From NCBI GenBank assembly GCA_025935925.1, contig JAICUI010000016.1, forward strand, positions 1 through 49,550: DNA of 49,550 bases. Direction: 5' to 3'. The notes under the pieces are model-generated. The model had not been told where the DNA came from. It saw only the letters and a list, made by a program, of their open reading frames with translations, and did not search any database. Positions 1 through 7,935 of the stretch are shown piece by piece (within the stretch, counting starts at the first letter, position 1; each line of letters begins with the position of its first letter). This DNA comes from Chloroflexota bacterium. GTDB lineage: Bacteria > Chloroflexota > Limnocylindria > Limnocylindrales > CSP1-4. Made by a program: the position numbers and the translations under genes.

Positions 1-62
1 GGGGCCGGGCGGCGGGCGCTGGGGCCCCGGCGGCGGGCGCTGGGGCTCGGGCGGCGGGCGCT
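1..62. repeat. Tandem GC-rich repeat, about 21 bp, three copies
   Basis: Three successive near-copies (1-20, 21-41, 42-62) share the block GGCGGGCGCTGGGG. The array may extend past the left edge of the window. No coding function is apparent. Confidence 0.6.
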
Positions 63-790
63 GGGACCGGGCCGGGGTGCCGCGGCCCCGAAGGGCTCAT
101 GCCAGCTGCGGCGCCGTGGCCCGCTGCGGGTCCCGCAGCCTGACCCGCACTCGGGACGGCCCGCCGCGGCCATCGGGCGGCCCAACCAGCGTACGGTGAC
201 GCGGTTCGGCCGCCCCGCGGCCCGAACCGGGCTTGGAGGGTCCCATCGAGCCTCGTTCGGGCCATCTCGTGGTCCACCTCGTCCGCGGTGCGCTCGTTGG
301 GCCGCGTGACGGACACCGGGCGCGTGGGGTCGGCAGCCTCCGCCGGGCGACCGCCGCCGGGCTGCTCGCGGAGCGATCGTACGGTTGCACCGCGGGCGAA
401 TCCGCTCGCCGGGCGACCGGAATCGCGCACCGACCGGCGAGTCCGTGCGTTGAATCGTTCGCGCGGCGAGCAAACGGCATGACCACGGAACCGTTGGCTC
501 GCCACGCGAGCCGCCGGCTGCTCACCGCGCGAGCCGCGGACTGCTCACCGCGCAAGCCGCGGGCTGCTCACCGCGCAAGCCGCGGGCTGCTCACCGCGCA
601 AGCCGCGTGACGATTCCTGCGACGGAACCGTCGGCTCGCCCGGCGACCCGCGGCGCTACTCGCGGGTGCCGCAGCCGCGCCTCGCGCGGCGAGCGCCGGG
701 ACGGTGTTACCGGCGATGCGTTGGTTGCTGGCGCGGTCAGAGCGGCGCGGTGCCCTTTACGGCCTTCTGCGCGTACCAGTGACAGGCGCC
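63..790. other. Gene-free GC-rich stretch
   Basis: Open frames exist on both strands, but their translations are Arg/Ala/Pro-rich low-complexity sequence with no recognisable domain, as expected by chance at this GC content. The stretch contains a 23-bp tandem array (518-608) and scattered GCGAGC/GCTCGC palindromic words. No gene, promoter or RNA is supported. Confidence 0.55.
518..608. repeat. 23-bp tandem repeat, four copies
   Basis: Copies start at 518, 541, 564 and 587, exactly 23 bp apart. Each reads CTGCTCACCGCGC, then A or G, then AGCCGCGG plus one base; the last copy diverges at its end. The copies abut with no spacers, so this is a minisatellite-type array rather than CRISPR. Confidence 0.85.
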
Positions 791-1549
791 CTACTCGCCC
801 GGCTCGTCCTCGAACGGCAGCCGGCGGAACAGCGCGAGCACCGGGGCGGTTCCCTCTGGCGCCCCCTCTCCGTCGACCTCGCCGTCTCCAGCCGCGACCT
901 CCTCGGCGGGCGGGCCCGCGAGGATCGACTGCCAGAGGCGCGACCGGACGCCCGGCAGGTACGGGCTCGACCGCCGGCGCGCCAGGACCCCCGCGATCCC
1001 CTGTGCCGACACTGCCGCGTGGAGCGCTCGCCCCTCGCCGGTGATCGCCGGGACCGTGACCACCTCGTCCCCGGGCCGCAGGACCCGGCGCAACGCGGCG
1101 CGCCGCTTGTCGAGCGGCTGCCCGAGCAGCCACTTCCCGTCAAGGTGGAGCAGGTCGAACACGAGAAACGCGACCGGGCGCCCTTGCCTCCCGGAGAGCC
1201 GAAGCCGGAGCGCCTCGTCGTCGGCCCGTCCGCGGGCGTCTGCGACCACGAGCTCGCCGTCGAGCACCGCCGTCCCCGCCGCAACCCGGACCGCGAGACC
1301 GGCGAGCTCGGGGAGCACGAGGCCGACGTCCACGCCGCGCGGATCGACGACCCGCACCGTGCCGGAACCGGGCCCGCCGCCGGTCAGCCCGGGCGAGACG
1401 AACGCCAGCGCGCGGTGACCGCCCCACGTCGGTTCGAACAGCCAGTCGGGGGAGTCGAAGGCGTCGGCGCGGGGCGTCGGCCACATGGGCGCCACCTCGC
1501 CGGGCCGCGGAAGCGCCGCCTCGAGCGAGAACGTCAGCTGCTCGGCCAT
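791..1549 (-). CDS. ATP-dependent DNA-ligase-like protein, predicted catalytically inactive
   Basis: 252 aa, resembling the adenylation domain of LigD-type ATP-dependent DNA ligases. Structural motifs are kept: FEP.W..HRALAF near residue 38 (motif I region), LDGELVV (motif III), FLVFDLLHLDG (IIIa) and SSPYLPGVRSRLW near the end. The residues that do the chemistry are changed: the expected EPKWDGYR reads EPTWGGHR, so the AMP-accepting lysine is Thr41; motif IV EGV.AK reads AGVLAR; the motif V lysines are replaced (WQSIL). There is no OB-fold domain after it. I chose the ATG at 1549 because the family's N-terminus begins just after it and a TACCAT hexamer lies 9 bases upstream. It could be a DNA-binding pseudoenzyme or a decaying paralogue. 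The fold assignment is firm; the role is unknown. Confidence 0.8.
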   Translation of the reverse strand: MAEQLTFSLEAALPRPGEVAPMWPTPRADAFDSPDWLFEPTWGGHRALAFVSPGLTGGGPGSGTVRVVDPRGVDVGLVLPELAGLAVRVAAGTAVLDGELVVADARGRADDEALRLRLSGRQGRPVAFLVFDLLHLDGKWLLGQPLDKRRAALRRVLRPGDEVVTVPAITGEGRALHAAVSAQGIAGVLARRRSSPYLPGVRSRLWQSILAGPPAEEVAAGDGEVDGEGAPEGTAPVLALFRRLPFEDEPGE

Positions 1550-1558
1550 CGCGAGGCG

Positions 1559-1564
1559 ATGGTA
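1559..1564 (-). promoter_or_regulatory. Putative -10 element of the ligase-like gene
   Basis: TACCAT on the minus strand ends 9 bases before the ATG at 1549. No Shine-Dalgarno sequence is visible, so the transcript may be leaderless. No clear -35. Confidence 0.4.
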
Positions 1565-1582
1565 GCCCGTCGGTCGCGCCGA

Positions 1583-1588
1583 TAGACT
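1583..1588 (+). promoter_or_regulatory. Putative -10 element of the first S9 peptidase gene
   Basis: TAGACT lies 74 bases before the GTG at 1663. Unlike many genes here, this one would have a leader, and it has a Shine-Dalgarno AGGAG at 1652-1656. Confidence 0.35.
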
Positions 1589-1662
1589 GGGAGCCCGCCC
1601 GCCCCGTGCGCGGGCACCCGGTCGCCCCCCGCTCGCGGGGCCATGCCTGCCCAGGAGAACCC

Positions 1663-3786
1663 GTGCCGAGATCCGCACGACCCGACGACCTGTACCGGCT
1701 CGTCGTCCCGTTCGACCCGCGGCTGTCGCCAGACGGCCGAACCGTCGCGTTCACGGTCAAGGTGCCGAGCGTCCTGCGCGACGGCTACCGGCAGGCCGTG
1801 TGGCTCGCGCCCGTCGACGGCAGCGGCGATGCGCGCCGCGCCACGTCGGGCGGTCGCAACGATGCCCATGCGCGGTTCTCGCCCGACGGCCGGACGCTCG
1901 CCTTCCTGTCCGATCGGCGCCTGTTCGTCGAGGAGGAGCCCGACCGCCCCAAGGAGGCCAAGGACCGCATCGACGCCGTCCAGGTCCATCTCCTGCCCCT
2001 CGACGGTGGCGAGGCGCGGCGGCTCACCGATCTGCCGCGCGGCGTGACGGACTTCGCATGGTCGCCCGACGGATCGACGCTCGCGGTGCTGAGCTCGTCG
2101 CTCGGCGCGACCCACGCCGAGGACGACAAGCGCTGGGGCCGGCCGTGGCGGCCGAAGCCCAACGAGCCGCCCCGGTCCGACTACCGGTACATCGACCGCC
2201 TCGCGTACCAGTTCAACGGCGTCGGCTTCATCGACGACCGCGACGCCCACCTTTGGCTCGTCGACGTCGCCACGGGGACCGCCCGGTCCCTCGTGAGCGG
2301 CCCGACGGCCGAAGCCTCGCCCGCCTGGTCGCCCGACGGCACGCGGATCGCGTTCACGGCCAACCGGCGGCGCGATCCGGACCTCGACGAGCGGTCGTCG
2401 ATCTTCGTCGTGGACGTCGCGTCGGGCCATGTGACGACGATCGCCGGTGGCAACGACGCCGCGTTCGTCGAGCCGGCCTGGACGGCGGACGGGGCATCGA
2501 TCGTCGCGGTCGGCGACCGCTTCCCGCGGGGCGGCTACCGGGCCGGGATCTGGGTCTTCGCCGCGGACGGCTCCGACGCGGGCGCGAGCGGAGGCACCGA
2601 CCTGCTCGCGACGAGCGAGCTGAAGCCCGACGCGGCAATGAACAGCGACGTCGCGCTCGGCGAAGGGCCGCGGGTGTTCGCGTCCGCCGACGGGAAGAGC
2701 GTCGTGTTCCGCGCGCCGATCGAGGGCAGCTACGAGCTTTGGCGCGTCCCGCTCGCGGGCGGGGAGCCGGAGCGACTGACCGAGGACCGCCACTATCTCT
2801 CGGGCCTCGACCTCGTGGCGGTCGGCGGCAAGGATGCCATCGCGGCCATCCGCTCGACGGCGTCGTCGTTCCCGGAGGTGGTCGCGTACGAGGTCGTGAA
2901 GGGGAACGGGGCGACCGGCCCGACCACCCTCACAGCGCTCAACGGCGCGCTCGCGGCCGAGCTCGACCTCGTCGAGCCGCTGGACCGCCGCTGGCAGAGC
3001 GACGGCCGCGAGATCCAGGGCTGGCTCCTGCCCGCCGGCAAGGGCCGCCAGCCGCTCGTCGTCGAGATCCACGGCGGCCCGCACACGCTCTACGGCTGGT
3101 CGCCGATGCTCGAGTGGCAGATCCTGGCGGCAAGTGGGATGTCCGTCCTCGCGTCCAATCCCCGCGGTTCCGAGGGGTACGGCGAGGCGTTCAACCGCGC
3201 CAACTTCGGCGACTGGGGCGACGGGCCGATGGCGGACGTCATCGCGGGGGTCGACGCCCTGATCGCGGACGGCCTGGCCGACCCGGACCGGCTCGGCGTC
3301 ACGGGCGGCAGCTACGGCGGCTACCTGACGAACTGGATCGTCGGTCGCACCCAGCGGTTCAAGGCCGCGCTCACGGCCCGGTCGGTCGTCGACATGAGCA
3401 CCCTGTTCATGACGGGCGACATCTCGGGCGGCGAGTGGGCGAGGATCGAGTTCGACCACAACCCGTGGGAAGACCACGAGTACTTCCGCTCGATCTCGCC
3501 GATCTCGCTCGTGAACGAGATCCGGACACCGCTCCTCATCCAGCACAGCGAGCGCGACCTGCGGTGCACCATCGCCCAGGCCGAGATGCTGTTCACGGCC
3601 CTGCGGACGCTCCGGCGCCCGGTCAGGTTCATGCGCGTGCCCGACGAGAGCCACGAGCTCACGAGGAGCGGCACGCCGTTCCGGCGGCGCGAGAACCTGG
3701 TCCAGGTTCGCGACTGGTTCGAGCACTTCCTCGTGAAGGGCCAGACGCGGCTCCCGGCGCCGCCCAAGGAGCGAGCCGGTCGCTGA
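1663..3786 (+). CDS. S9 family peptidase (prolyl oligopeptidase / acylaminoacyl-peptidase type)
   Basis: 707 aa. The N-terminal part is a beta-propeller built from repeated LSPDGRTVAF, WSPDG and FSPDGR blades (TolB/WD40-like); the C-terminal part is an alpha/beta-hydrolase. The triad reads directly: Ser550 in GGSYGG, Asp632 in HSERDLRC and His664 in DESHEL. Such enzymes cleave short peptides or acylated N-termini; no signal peptide is seen, so a cytoplasmic role is likely. I chose the GTG at 1663 over an upstream ATG at 1606 because AGGAG sits 6 bases before it and the upstream extension (RGHPVAPRSRG...) is low-complexity. It is divergent from the ligase-like gene and convergent with a second S9 peptidase 31 bases away. 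Confidence 0.92.
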   Translation: MPRSARPDDLYRLVVPFDPRLSPDGRTVAFTVKVPSVLRDGYRQAVWLAPVDGSGDARRATSGGRNDAHARFSPDGRTLAFLSDRRLFVEEEPDRPKEAKDRIDAVQVHLLPLDGGEARRLTDLPRGVTDFAWSPDGSTLAVLSSSLGATHAEDDKRWGRPWRPKPNEPPRSDYRYIDRLAYQFNGVGFIDDRDAHLWLVDVATGTARSLVSGPTAEASPAWSPDGTRIAFTANRRRDPDLDERSSIFVVDVASGHVTTIAGGNDAAFVEPAWTADGASIVAVGDRFPRGGYRAGIWVFAADGSDAGASGGTDLLATSELKPDAAMNSDVALGEGPRVFASADGKSVVFRAPIEGSYELWRVPLAGGEPERLTEDRHYLSGLDLVAVGGKDAIAAIRSTASSFPEVVAYEVVKGNGATGPTTLTALNGALAAELDLVEPLDRRWQSDGREIQGWLLPAGKGRQPLVVEIHGGPHTLYGWSPMLEWQILAASGMSVLASNPRGSEGYGEAFNRANFGDWGDGPMADVIAGVDALIADGLADPDRLGVTGGSYGGYLTNWIVGRTQRFKAALTARSVVDMSTLFMTGDISGGEWARIEFDHNPWEDHEYFRSISPISLVNEIRTPLLIQHSERDLRCTIAQAEMLFTALRTLRRPVRFMRVPDESHELTRSGTPFRRRENLVQVRDWFEHFLVKGQTRLPAPPKERAGR

Positions 3787-3817
3787 CCGGCTCGGGAGAG
3801 GACTTCCCCCCGGGCGA

Positions 3818-5686
3818 TCAGCCCGCCGCGGCGACGGCCCCGGCGGCGAGCAGGTGCGGGTCGAGCCCGTCGAGCCGGCGGATGCCGGGCACCGTCGCGG
3901 CGAGGTGGTCGAGGATGATCGCCGTCTGGCGGACGCGCTCGTCGATGTCGAACGACGCGTGGCCGGTCTGGTAGGTGTACACGCGCGGCTCGGCGCCCCG
4001 CTCGCGGAGCCGGCCGACGTAGTTCCAGACCTGGCGGATCGGGCAGCGCGAGTCGTTCTCGCCGGCCAGGATCAGCAGCGGGGCCGACACGGCGTCGACG
4101 TACTCGATCGGGTTCCGCTCCCGGTACAGGTCCGGGACGTCGTCGGGTGAACCTCCGAACAGCGCCCGGTCGAGCGCCTGGAGCATGGGCGCCTCGTCCT
4201 CGTACGCGGCGACGTAGTCCGCGACCGGGACCGCCGCGACGAGCGTCGCCCAGCGATCCGGGTGCCGCCCGGCGCCGAGCAGCGTGATGTAGCCGCCCCA
4301 CGAGCCACCCATCAGCGCGACCCTCGACGGATCGGCGAGCCCTCGCGCGACGAGGTCGTCGAGGCCTGCGAGGACGTCCTCGAGCTCGAGGAACCCGATG
4401 TTGCCCGTGAGCTCGTCGCGCCACGCCTGGCCGTAGCCCTCGGAGCCGCGGTAGTTGACCATCGCGACGAGGAACCCGGCGTCGACGTGGGCGAGCAGGT
4501 CCGGCGCCCAGCGGTCCATGTCGAGCGAGTGCGGGCCGCCGTGGACGCGCATCATCGTCGGGTACGGGCCGTCGCCCTCGGGTCGGACGATGAAGCCGTG
4601 GACCCGCTGGCCGTTGGGGTTCTCGAACCACCACGACTCGAACGGCCGGCCGGCGGGCGCCGCCGGTCCCTGCGCCTCGAGCAGCGGCGTCGCGTCGCCC
4701 ACCGCGAGGAGGCGCGCCGGGTGCTCGCCGTTGTGGCCGCGGTACCACACGGCGCCGTCCGGCCGCACCGCGGCCGCGGTGATCGACCCGTCCTCGGTGT
4801 CGAGCTTCGTCGCGCGCCCGGCCTCGATGTCGTCCCGGTAGAGGTGGTGCCGGCCGGCCTCGAGGTTGAGCAGCAGCAGCGCGGACCCGTCCGGCCACCA
4901 GTCGACGGGCTCGACGCTGCCTTCGAGATCGAGCGCGAGGTCGGTCACCTCGCCGGTCCGCGCGTCCCACAGCGCCGGCCGGCGATCGCCGGTGCGCTCG
5001 TGCGTGATTGCGATCCGCGCGTCCCCGGCAACCGGCGAGAACCCGAACCCGGCGAGCTCGAGGCCCGCGTCCTTGAGCTCGGCGAGCGTGGCGGCCGAGG
5101 CAGGATCGACGGACCGGAGCGACGGATGGAGCACGTCACCGTCCTCCATCACCTCGAGGACGACGATGGAATCGTCCGCGGACAGCGAGCCCCGGGCGAC
5201 GGATCCCGCCATGCCCCAGCCGCCCGCGAGGCGCACCGGCTGCTCGTGGCGATGCAGGAGCGTGACGTCGCCCCCGTCCTCGGACACCCAGACGCTGTAC
5301 GCCTCCTCGGTCGACACGGCCGCGATGGTCCGCCGTCGCCCGACCGCGAGCCCCTCGGCCCAGCCCTTGGGCAGCCCGGGCAGCAGCGGCTCGGCGCCCG
5401 CGTCCTCGTCGAAGGGGGCGACGACGTACGTCCCGGTCTCCGCGCCGGTCTCGTCGCGGAACCAGATGACGCCGCTGCCGTCGCGCGTCGGCCGGCCCTC
5501 GAGGACGCCGACGGGGTCGCGCGTGACCTGGCGCACCTTGCCGGTTCGCCGGTCCCACGCGTGGAGCTGGTACGAGCCGCTCTCGGTGGAGGCGACGACG
5601 AGTCGGTCGGGGTCGTCGGCGGCCCAGGACGGGAAGGACAGGAGCGGGGCGCGGAAGCGGCGCTCCCAGGCGGGTACGTCGGACAT
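3818..5686 (-). CDS. S9 family peptidase (second, diverged paralogue)
   Basis: 622 aa with the same plan as the 1663-3786 gene: a propeller (blades such as HAWDRRTGKVRQVT), then an alpha/beta-hydrolase carrying GGSWGGY (nucleophile Ser), AGENDSRCP (Asp) and QTGHASFD (His). No signal peptide. The sequences differ too much for a recent duplication. A TATCGT hexamer ends 6 bases before the ATG with no Shine-Dalgarno, suggesting a leaderless message. It is convergent with the first peptidase; the catalytic residues are intact, so both are probably active. Substrate unknown. Confidence 0.92.
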   Translation of the reverse strand: MSDVPAWERRFRAPLLSFPSWAADDPDRLVVASTESGSYQLHAWDRRTGKVRQVTRDPVGVLEGRPTRDGSGVIWFRDETGAETGTYVVAPFDEDAGAEPLLPGLPKGWAEGLAVGRRRTIAAVSTEEAYSVWVSEDGGDVTLLHRHEQPVRLAGGWGMAGSVARGSLSADDSIVVLEVMEDGDVLHPSLRSVDPASAATLAELKDAGLELAGFGFSPVAGDARIAITHERTGDRRPALWDARTGEVTDLALDLEGSVEPVDWWPDGSALLLLNLEAGRHHLYRDDIEAGRATKLDTEDGSITAAAVRPDGAVWYRGHNGEHPARLLAVGDATPLLEAQGPAAPAGRPFESWWFENPNGQRVHGFIVRPEGDGPYPTMMRVHGGPHSLDMDRWAPDLLAHVDAGFLVAMVNYRGSEGYGQAWRDELTGNIGFLELEDVLAGLDDLVARGLADPSRVALMGGSWGGYITLLGAGRHPDRWATLVAAVPVADYVAAYEDEAPMLQALDRALFGGSPDDVPDLYRERNPIEYVDAVSAPLLILAGENDSRCPIRQVWNYVGRLRERGAEPRVYTYQTGHASFDIDERVRQTAIILDHLAATVPGIRRLDGLDPHLLAAGAVAAAG

Positions 5687-5692
5687 GCCGGG

Positions 5693-5698
5693 ACGATA
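5693..5698 (-). promoter_or_regulatory. Putative -10 element, leaderless S9 peptidase transcript
   Basis: TATCGT on the minus strand, 6-base gap (CCCGGC), then the ATG at 5686. No -35 is obvious. Same geometry as at 14132, 18603, 21248 and 44480. Confidence 0.5.
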
Positions 5699-5720
5699 CC
5701 CCGGGCCGCCAACCCGCCGC

Positions 5721-6995
5721 TTACGCGGGAGGGCGCCCGAACACGAGCGCCGCGTTCAGCCCGCCGAACCCGAACGAGGTCGACAGGACGCGCTCGAACC
5801 GCCCGTCGCACGGCTCGCGCAGGAGCCCCGGGAGGAGCGCGTCGAGCTCCGGCTCGGGCGCCTCGAGGTTCGCCGACCCCGGGACGAACCCGTCGCGGAT
5901 CGCGAGCGCCGCCATGGCCGCCTCCATGGCGCCCGTGGCGCCGAGCGGGTGGCCGGTCAGGGCCTTCGTCGCGCTCACGGGAACGGTCGCGGCCCGGTCG
6001 CCGAGGGCCATCGCCAGCGCCCGTGCTTCCGCGATGTCCCCGATCGGCGTGGACGACGCGTGCGCGCTGACCCAGTCGAGCTCGTCGGACGCGACGCCCG
6101 CGTCCTGGAGCGCGAGCGTCACGGCGCGGGCCGCCTCGCGGCCGTCGGGACGGGGCTGCACCATGTGGTGGGCATCCGACGTCGCGGCGAAGCCGAGGAT
6201 CTCGGCGTAGGGAACCGCTCCGCGCCGGCGCGCCACGTCCTCCGCCTCGATCACGAGCAGCGCGCCGCCCTCGCCCATGACGAAGCCGTCGCGCCGGGCG
6301 TCCATCGGCCGTGCGGCCTGCACGGGGTCGTCGTTGAACCCGTGGCCGAGGGCGCGGATCAGGTCGAACGCGCCGAAGGCGAGCGGCGACAGCGGGCACT
6401 CGACACCGCCCGCGATCGCGGCGTCGATCTCACCGTCGCGGATCGCGTTGAGCGCCTCGCCGATCGCGACCGCGCCCGACGCGCACGAGTTCGCGGTCGA
6501 GAGGATCGGCCCGCGGACGTCGAGCGCGATGCCGAGGTTGGCGGGCGCCGCGCCGCCGAACACCGCCAGCGCCAGGGTGGGGGACACGCCGCGGAGCCCG
6601 CGCGTGAGGTACTGCTCGTGCTGCGCCTCCGCGAACGCGATCCCGCCCAGCGCCGAGCCGAGGTAGATGCCGATGCGCCCCGGATCCGGCGCGCCGCCGG
6701 CCCCGGGGACGAGGCCCGCATCCGCCATCGCCATGCGCCCGATCGCGAGCCCGAACTGGCTGAACCGGTCGAGCGCCCGCGCGGCGCGCGCGTCCATGTG
6801 GTCGAGCGGGTCGAAGTCGTCGACCTGGGCCGCGACCTGTGACCGGAACGGCGACGGATCGAAGCGGTCGATTCGCTTGACCGGCGAGCGGTTGGCGCGG
6901 AGGCCGGCCTCGAACGCCGGCAGCCCGGTCCCGATGGCGGTCAGCACGCCGATGCCCGTGATCCAGGCTCGCCGCCGCGCTCCGTCCCGTGTCAT
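5721..6995 (-). CDS. Beta-ketoacyl-ACP synthase (KAS I/II, FabF-like)
   Basis: 424 aa thiolase-fold condensing enzyme. The Cys-His-His triad is visible: Cys in STANSCASGA (about residue 170), His in SAHASSTP and His in LTGHPLGATGA; the C-terminal FGFGGLNAALVF is typical. It would join an acyl primer to malonyl-ACP with loss of CO2. It is the last gene of a five-gene minus-strand cluster; its ATG overlaps the stop of the SRPBCC gene (ATGA, 6992-6995). No ACP, ketoreductase or second KS/CLF subunit is nearby, so it is either a specialised condensing enzyme using housekeeping ACP or part of a small lipid or polyketide pathway. I did not name it fabF because the context is not fatty-acid synthesis. 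Confidence 0.9.
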   Translation of the reverse strand: MTRDGARRRAWITGIGVLTAIGTGLPAFEAGLRANRSPVKRIDRFDPSPFRSQVAAQVDDFDPLDHMDARAARALDRFSQFGLAIGRMAMADAGLVPGAGGAPDPGRIGIYLGSALGGIAFAEAQHEQYLTRGLRGVSPTLALAVFGGAAPANLGIALDVRGPILSTANSCASGAVAIGEALNAIRDGEIDAAIAGGVECPLSPLAFGAFDLIRALGHGFNDDPVQAARPMDARRDGFVMGEGGALLVIEAEDVARRRGAVPYAEILGFAATSDAHHMVQPRPDGREAARAVTLALQDAGVASDELDWVSAHASSTPIGDIAEARALAMALGDRAATVPVSATKALTGHPLGATGAMEAAMAALAIRDGFVPGSANLEAPEPELDALLPGLLREPCDGRFERVLSTSFGFGGLNAALVFGRPPA

Positions 6996-7483
6996 GCCGG
7001 GGGATTCGTCGTGACGGCCGGTTCGGACGTGTCGGCGGCGAGCGCCTCGGCGAGCGCCTTGAACGTCGCGAGCGTCCGGCCGGCGATCGGGCGGGTGAAC
7101 GCGGCATCGACGAACGCGGCGAAGCCCGGGAAGCCCGGCCGGAAGTCGTGGTCGATGTCGACGCGCGTCCCCGATCGCGAAGCCTCGATCGTCCACGTGA
7201 CGTCCATGCCCTTCGTCGCGCCGGCGACGTGCACGAAGCGGAGGCGCCGGGTCGCCGGCTCGTGCCACGTCCGGCTCCGCCACGTGACCGGGATGCCGAG
7301 CCCGAGCACCGGGATGAACGGGCGGCGTGCCACGAAGTCGCAGACGAGGACGTCGCCTTCGTCGCGGACGACGGCCGAGCGGGTGTAGTGGGGAAGGAGC
7401 GCTGCCCAGCGCGTCACGTCGCGGGCGAGGCGGTACACGACCTCGGGCGGGGCCGCCACGTCGATCCCGATCGTCGATCGCAA
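6992..7483 (-). CDS. SRPBCC family protein (polyketide cyclase/dehydrase-like)
   Basis: 163 aa, START-like helix-grip fold: N-terminal strand IGIDVAAPPEVVYRLARDVTRW, middle WHEPATRRLRFV and EASRSGTRVDIDHDF, then the long C-terminal helix TLATFKALAEALA. Such proteins bind hydrophobic ligands, and some are polyketide aromatases/cyclases. There is no ATG or GTG at the domain start; TTG at 7483 (LRSTIGIDV) or CTG at 7489, which overlaps the Nudix stop, are the candidates. I take TTG. The gene sits tightly between the Nudix and ketosynthase genes, which makes a role on the ketosynthase product plausible but unproven. Confidence 0.75.
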   Translation of the reverse strand: MRSTIGIDVAAPPEVVYRLARDVTRWAALLPHYTRSAVVRDEGDVLVCDFVARRPFIPVLGLGIPVTWRSRTWHEPATRRLRFVHVAGATKGMDVTWTIEASRSGTRVDIDHDFRPGFPGFAAFVDAAFTRPIAGRTLATFKALAEALAADTSEPAVTTNPPA

Positions 7484-7485
7484 GG

Positions 7486-7935
7486 TCAGCGACCGGCCTG
7501 CGCGCGGGCCAGCCGGACGAGGTCGACGAGCCCGATGCCGTCGAGCCGGCCGAACGCGATCCAATCGGCATGGTCGGTCGAGTTGCCGATCTCGTCGCGC
7601 AGCTGGCCGCCCTCCGGTGCGGCTCGGTACACCAGCTGGAGGTTGTGCAGCCGGTCGCCGCGCGTGGTGACGTCCGGCCCGAGGACCTGCGAGAAGATTC
7701 CGATGACGCCGGTGAGGCGGACGCTCAGCCCGGTCTCCTCCAAGATCTCGCGCCGCGCCCCGTCCGCGGGATCCTCGCCGAACTCCAGGCCGCCGCCCGG
7801 GAGCGTCCAGCTGCCGGCGTCGACGTAGCCCGGGGCGATCCGCACGAGGAGCACGGACCCGTCCGCCTCGCACCAGCCGTAGGCGGCGATCCGGGTGCGA
7901 CGGGCGACCGCATCCGCCGGCGGCGCGTCCGTCAC
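7486..7935 (-). CDS. Nudix hydrolase
   Basis: 149 aa. A complete Nudix box GX5EX7REUXEEXGU is visible as GGLEFGE, then six residues, then RREILEETGL, giving the metal-binding glutamates. The preceding SWTLPGGG is typical of MutT/ADP-ribose-type enzymes. The substrate cannot be read from sequence. Its start overlaps the stop of the FAD oxidoreductase gene (ATGA, 7932-7935), so it is translated in the same unit. Its presence in a small biosynthetic cluster is unusual; it might remove a pyrophosphate from an intermediate or simply be house-cleaning. Confidence 0.88.
   Translation of the reverse strand: MTDAPPADAVARRTRIAAYGWCEADGSVLLVRIAPGYVDAGSWTLPGGGLEFGEDPADGARREILEETGLSVRLTGVIGIFSQVLGPDVTTRGDRLHNLQLVYRAAPEGGQLRDEIGNSTDHADWIAFGRLDGIGLVDLVRLARAQAGR

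Noticed and set aside
518..608. Possible CRISPR array
   Set aside because: Repeats are contiguous at 23 bp with no unique spacers, and no cas genes are nearby.
97..610. Open frames on both strands in the left end
   Set aside because: Composition follows the repeats; no start signal, domain or codon pattern supports a gene.
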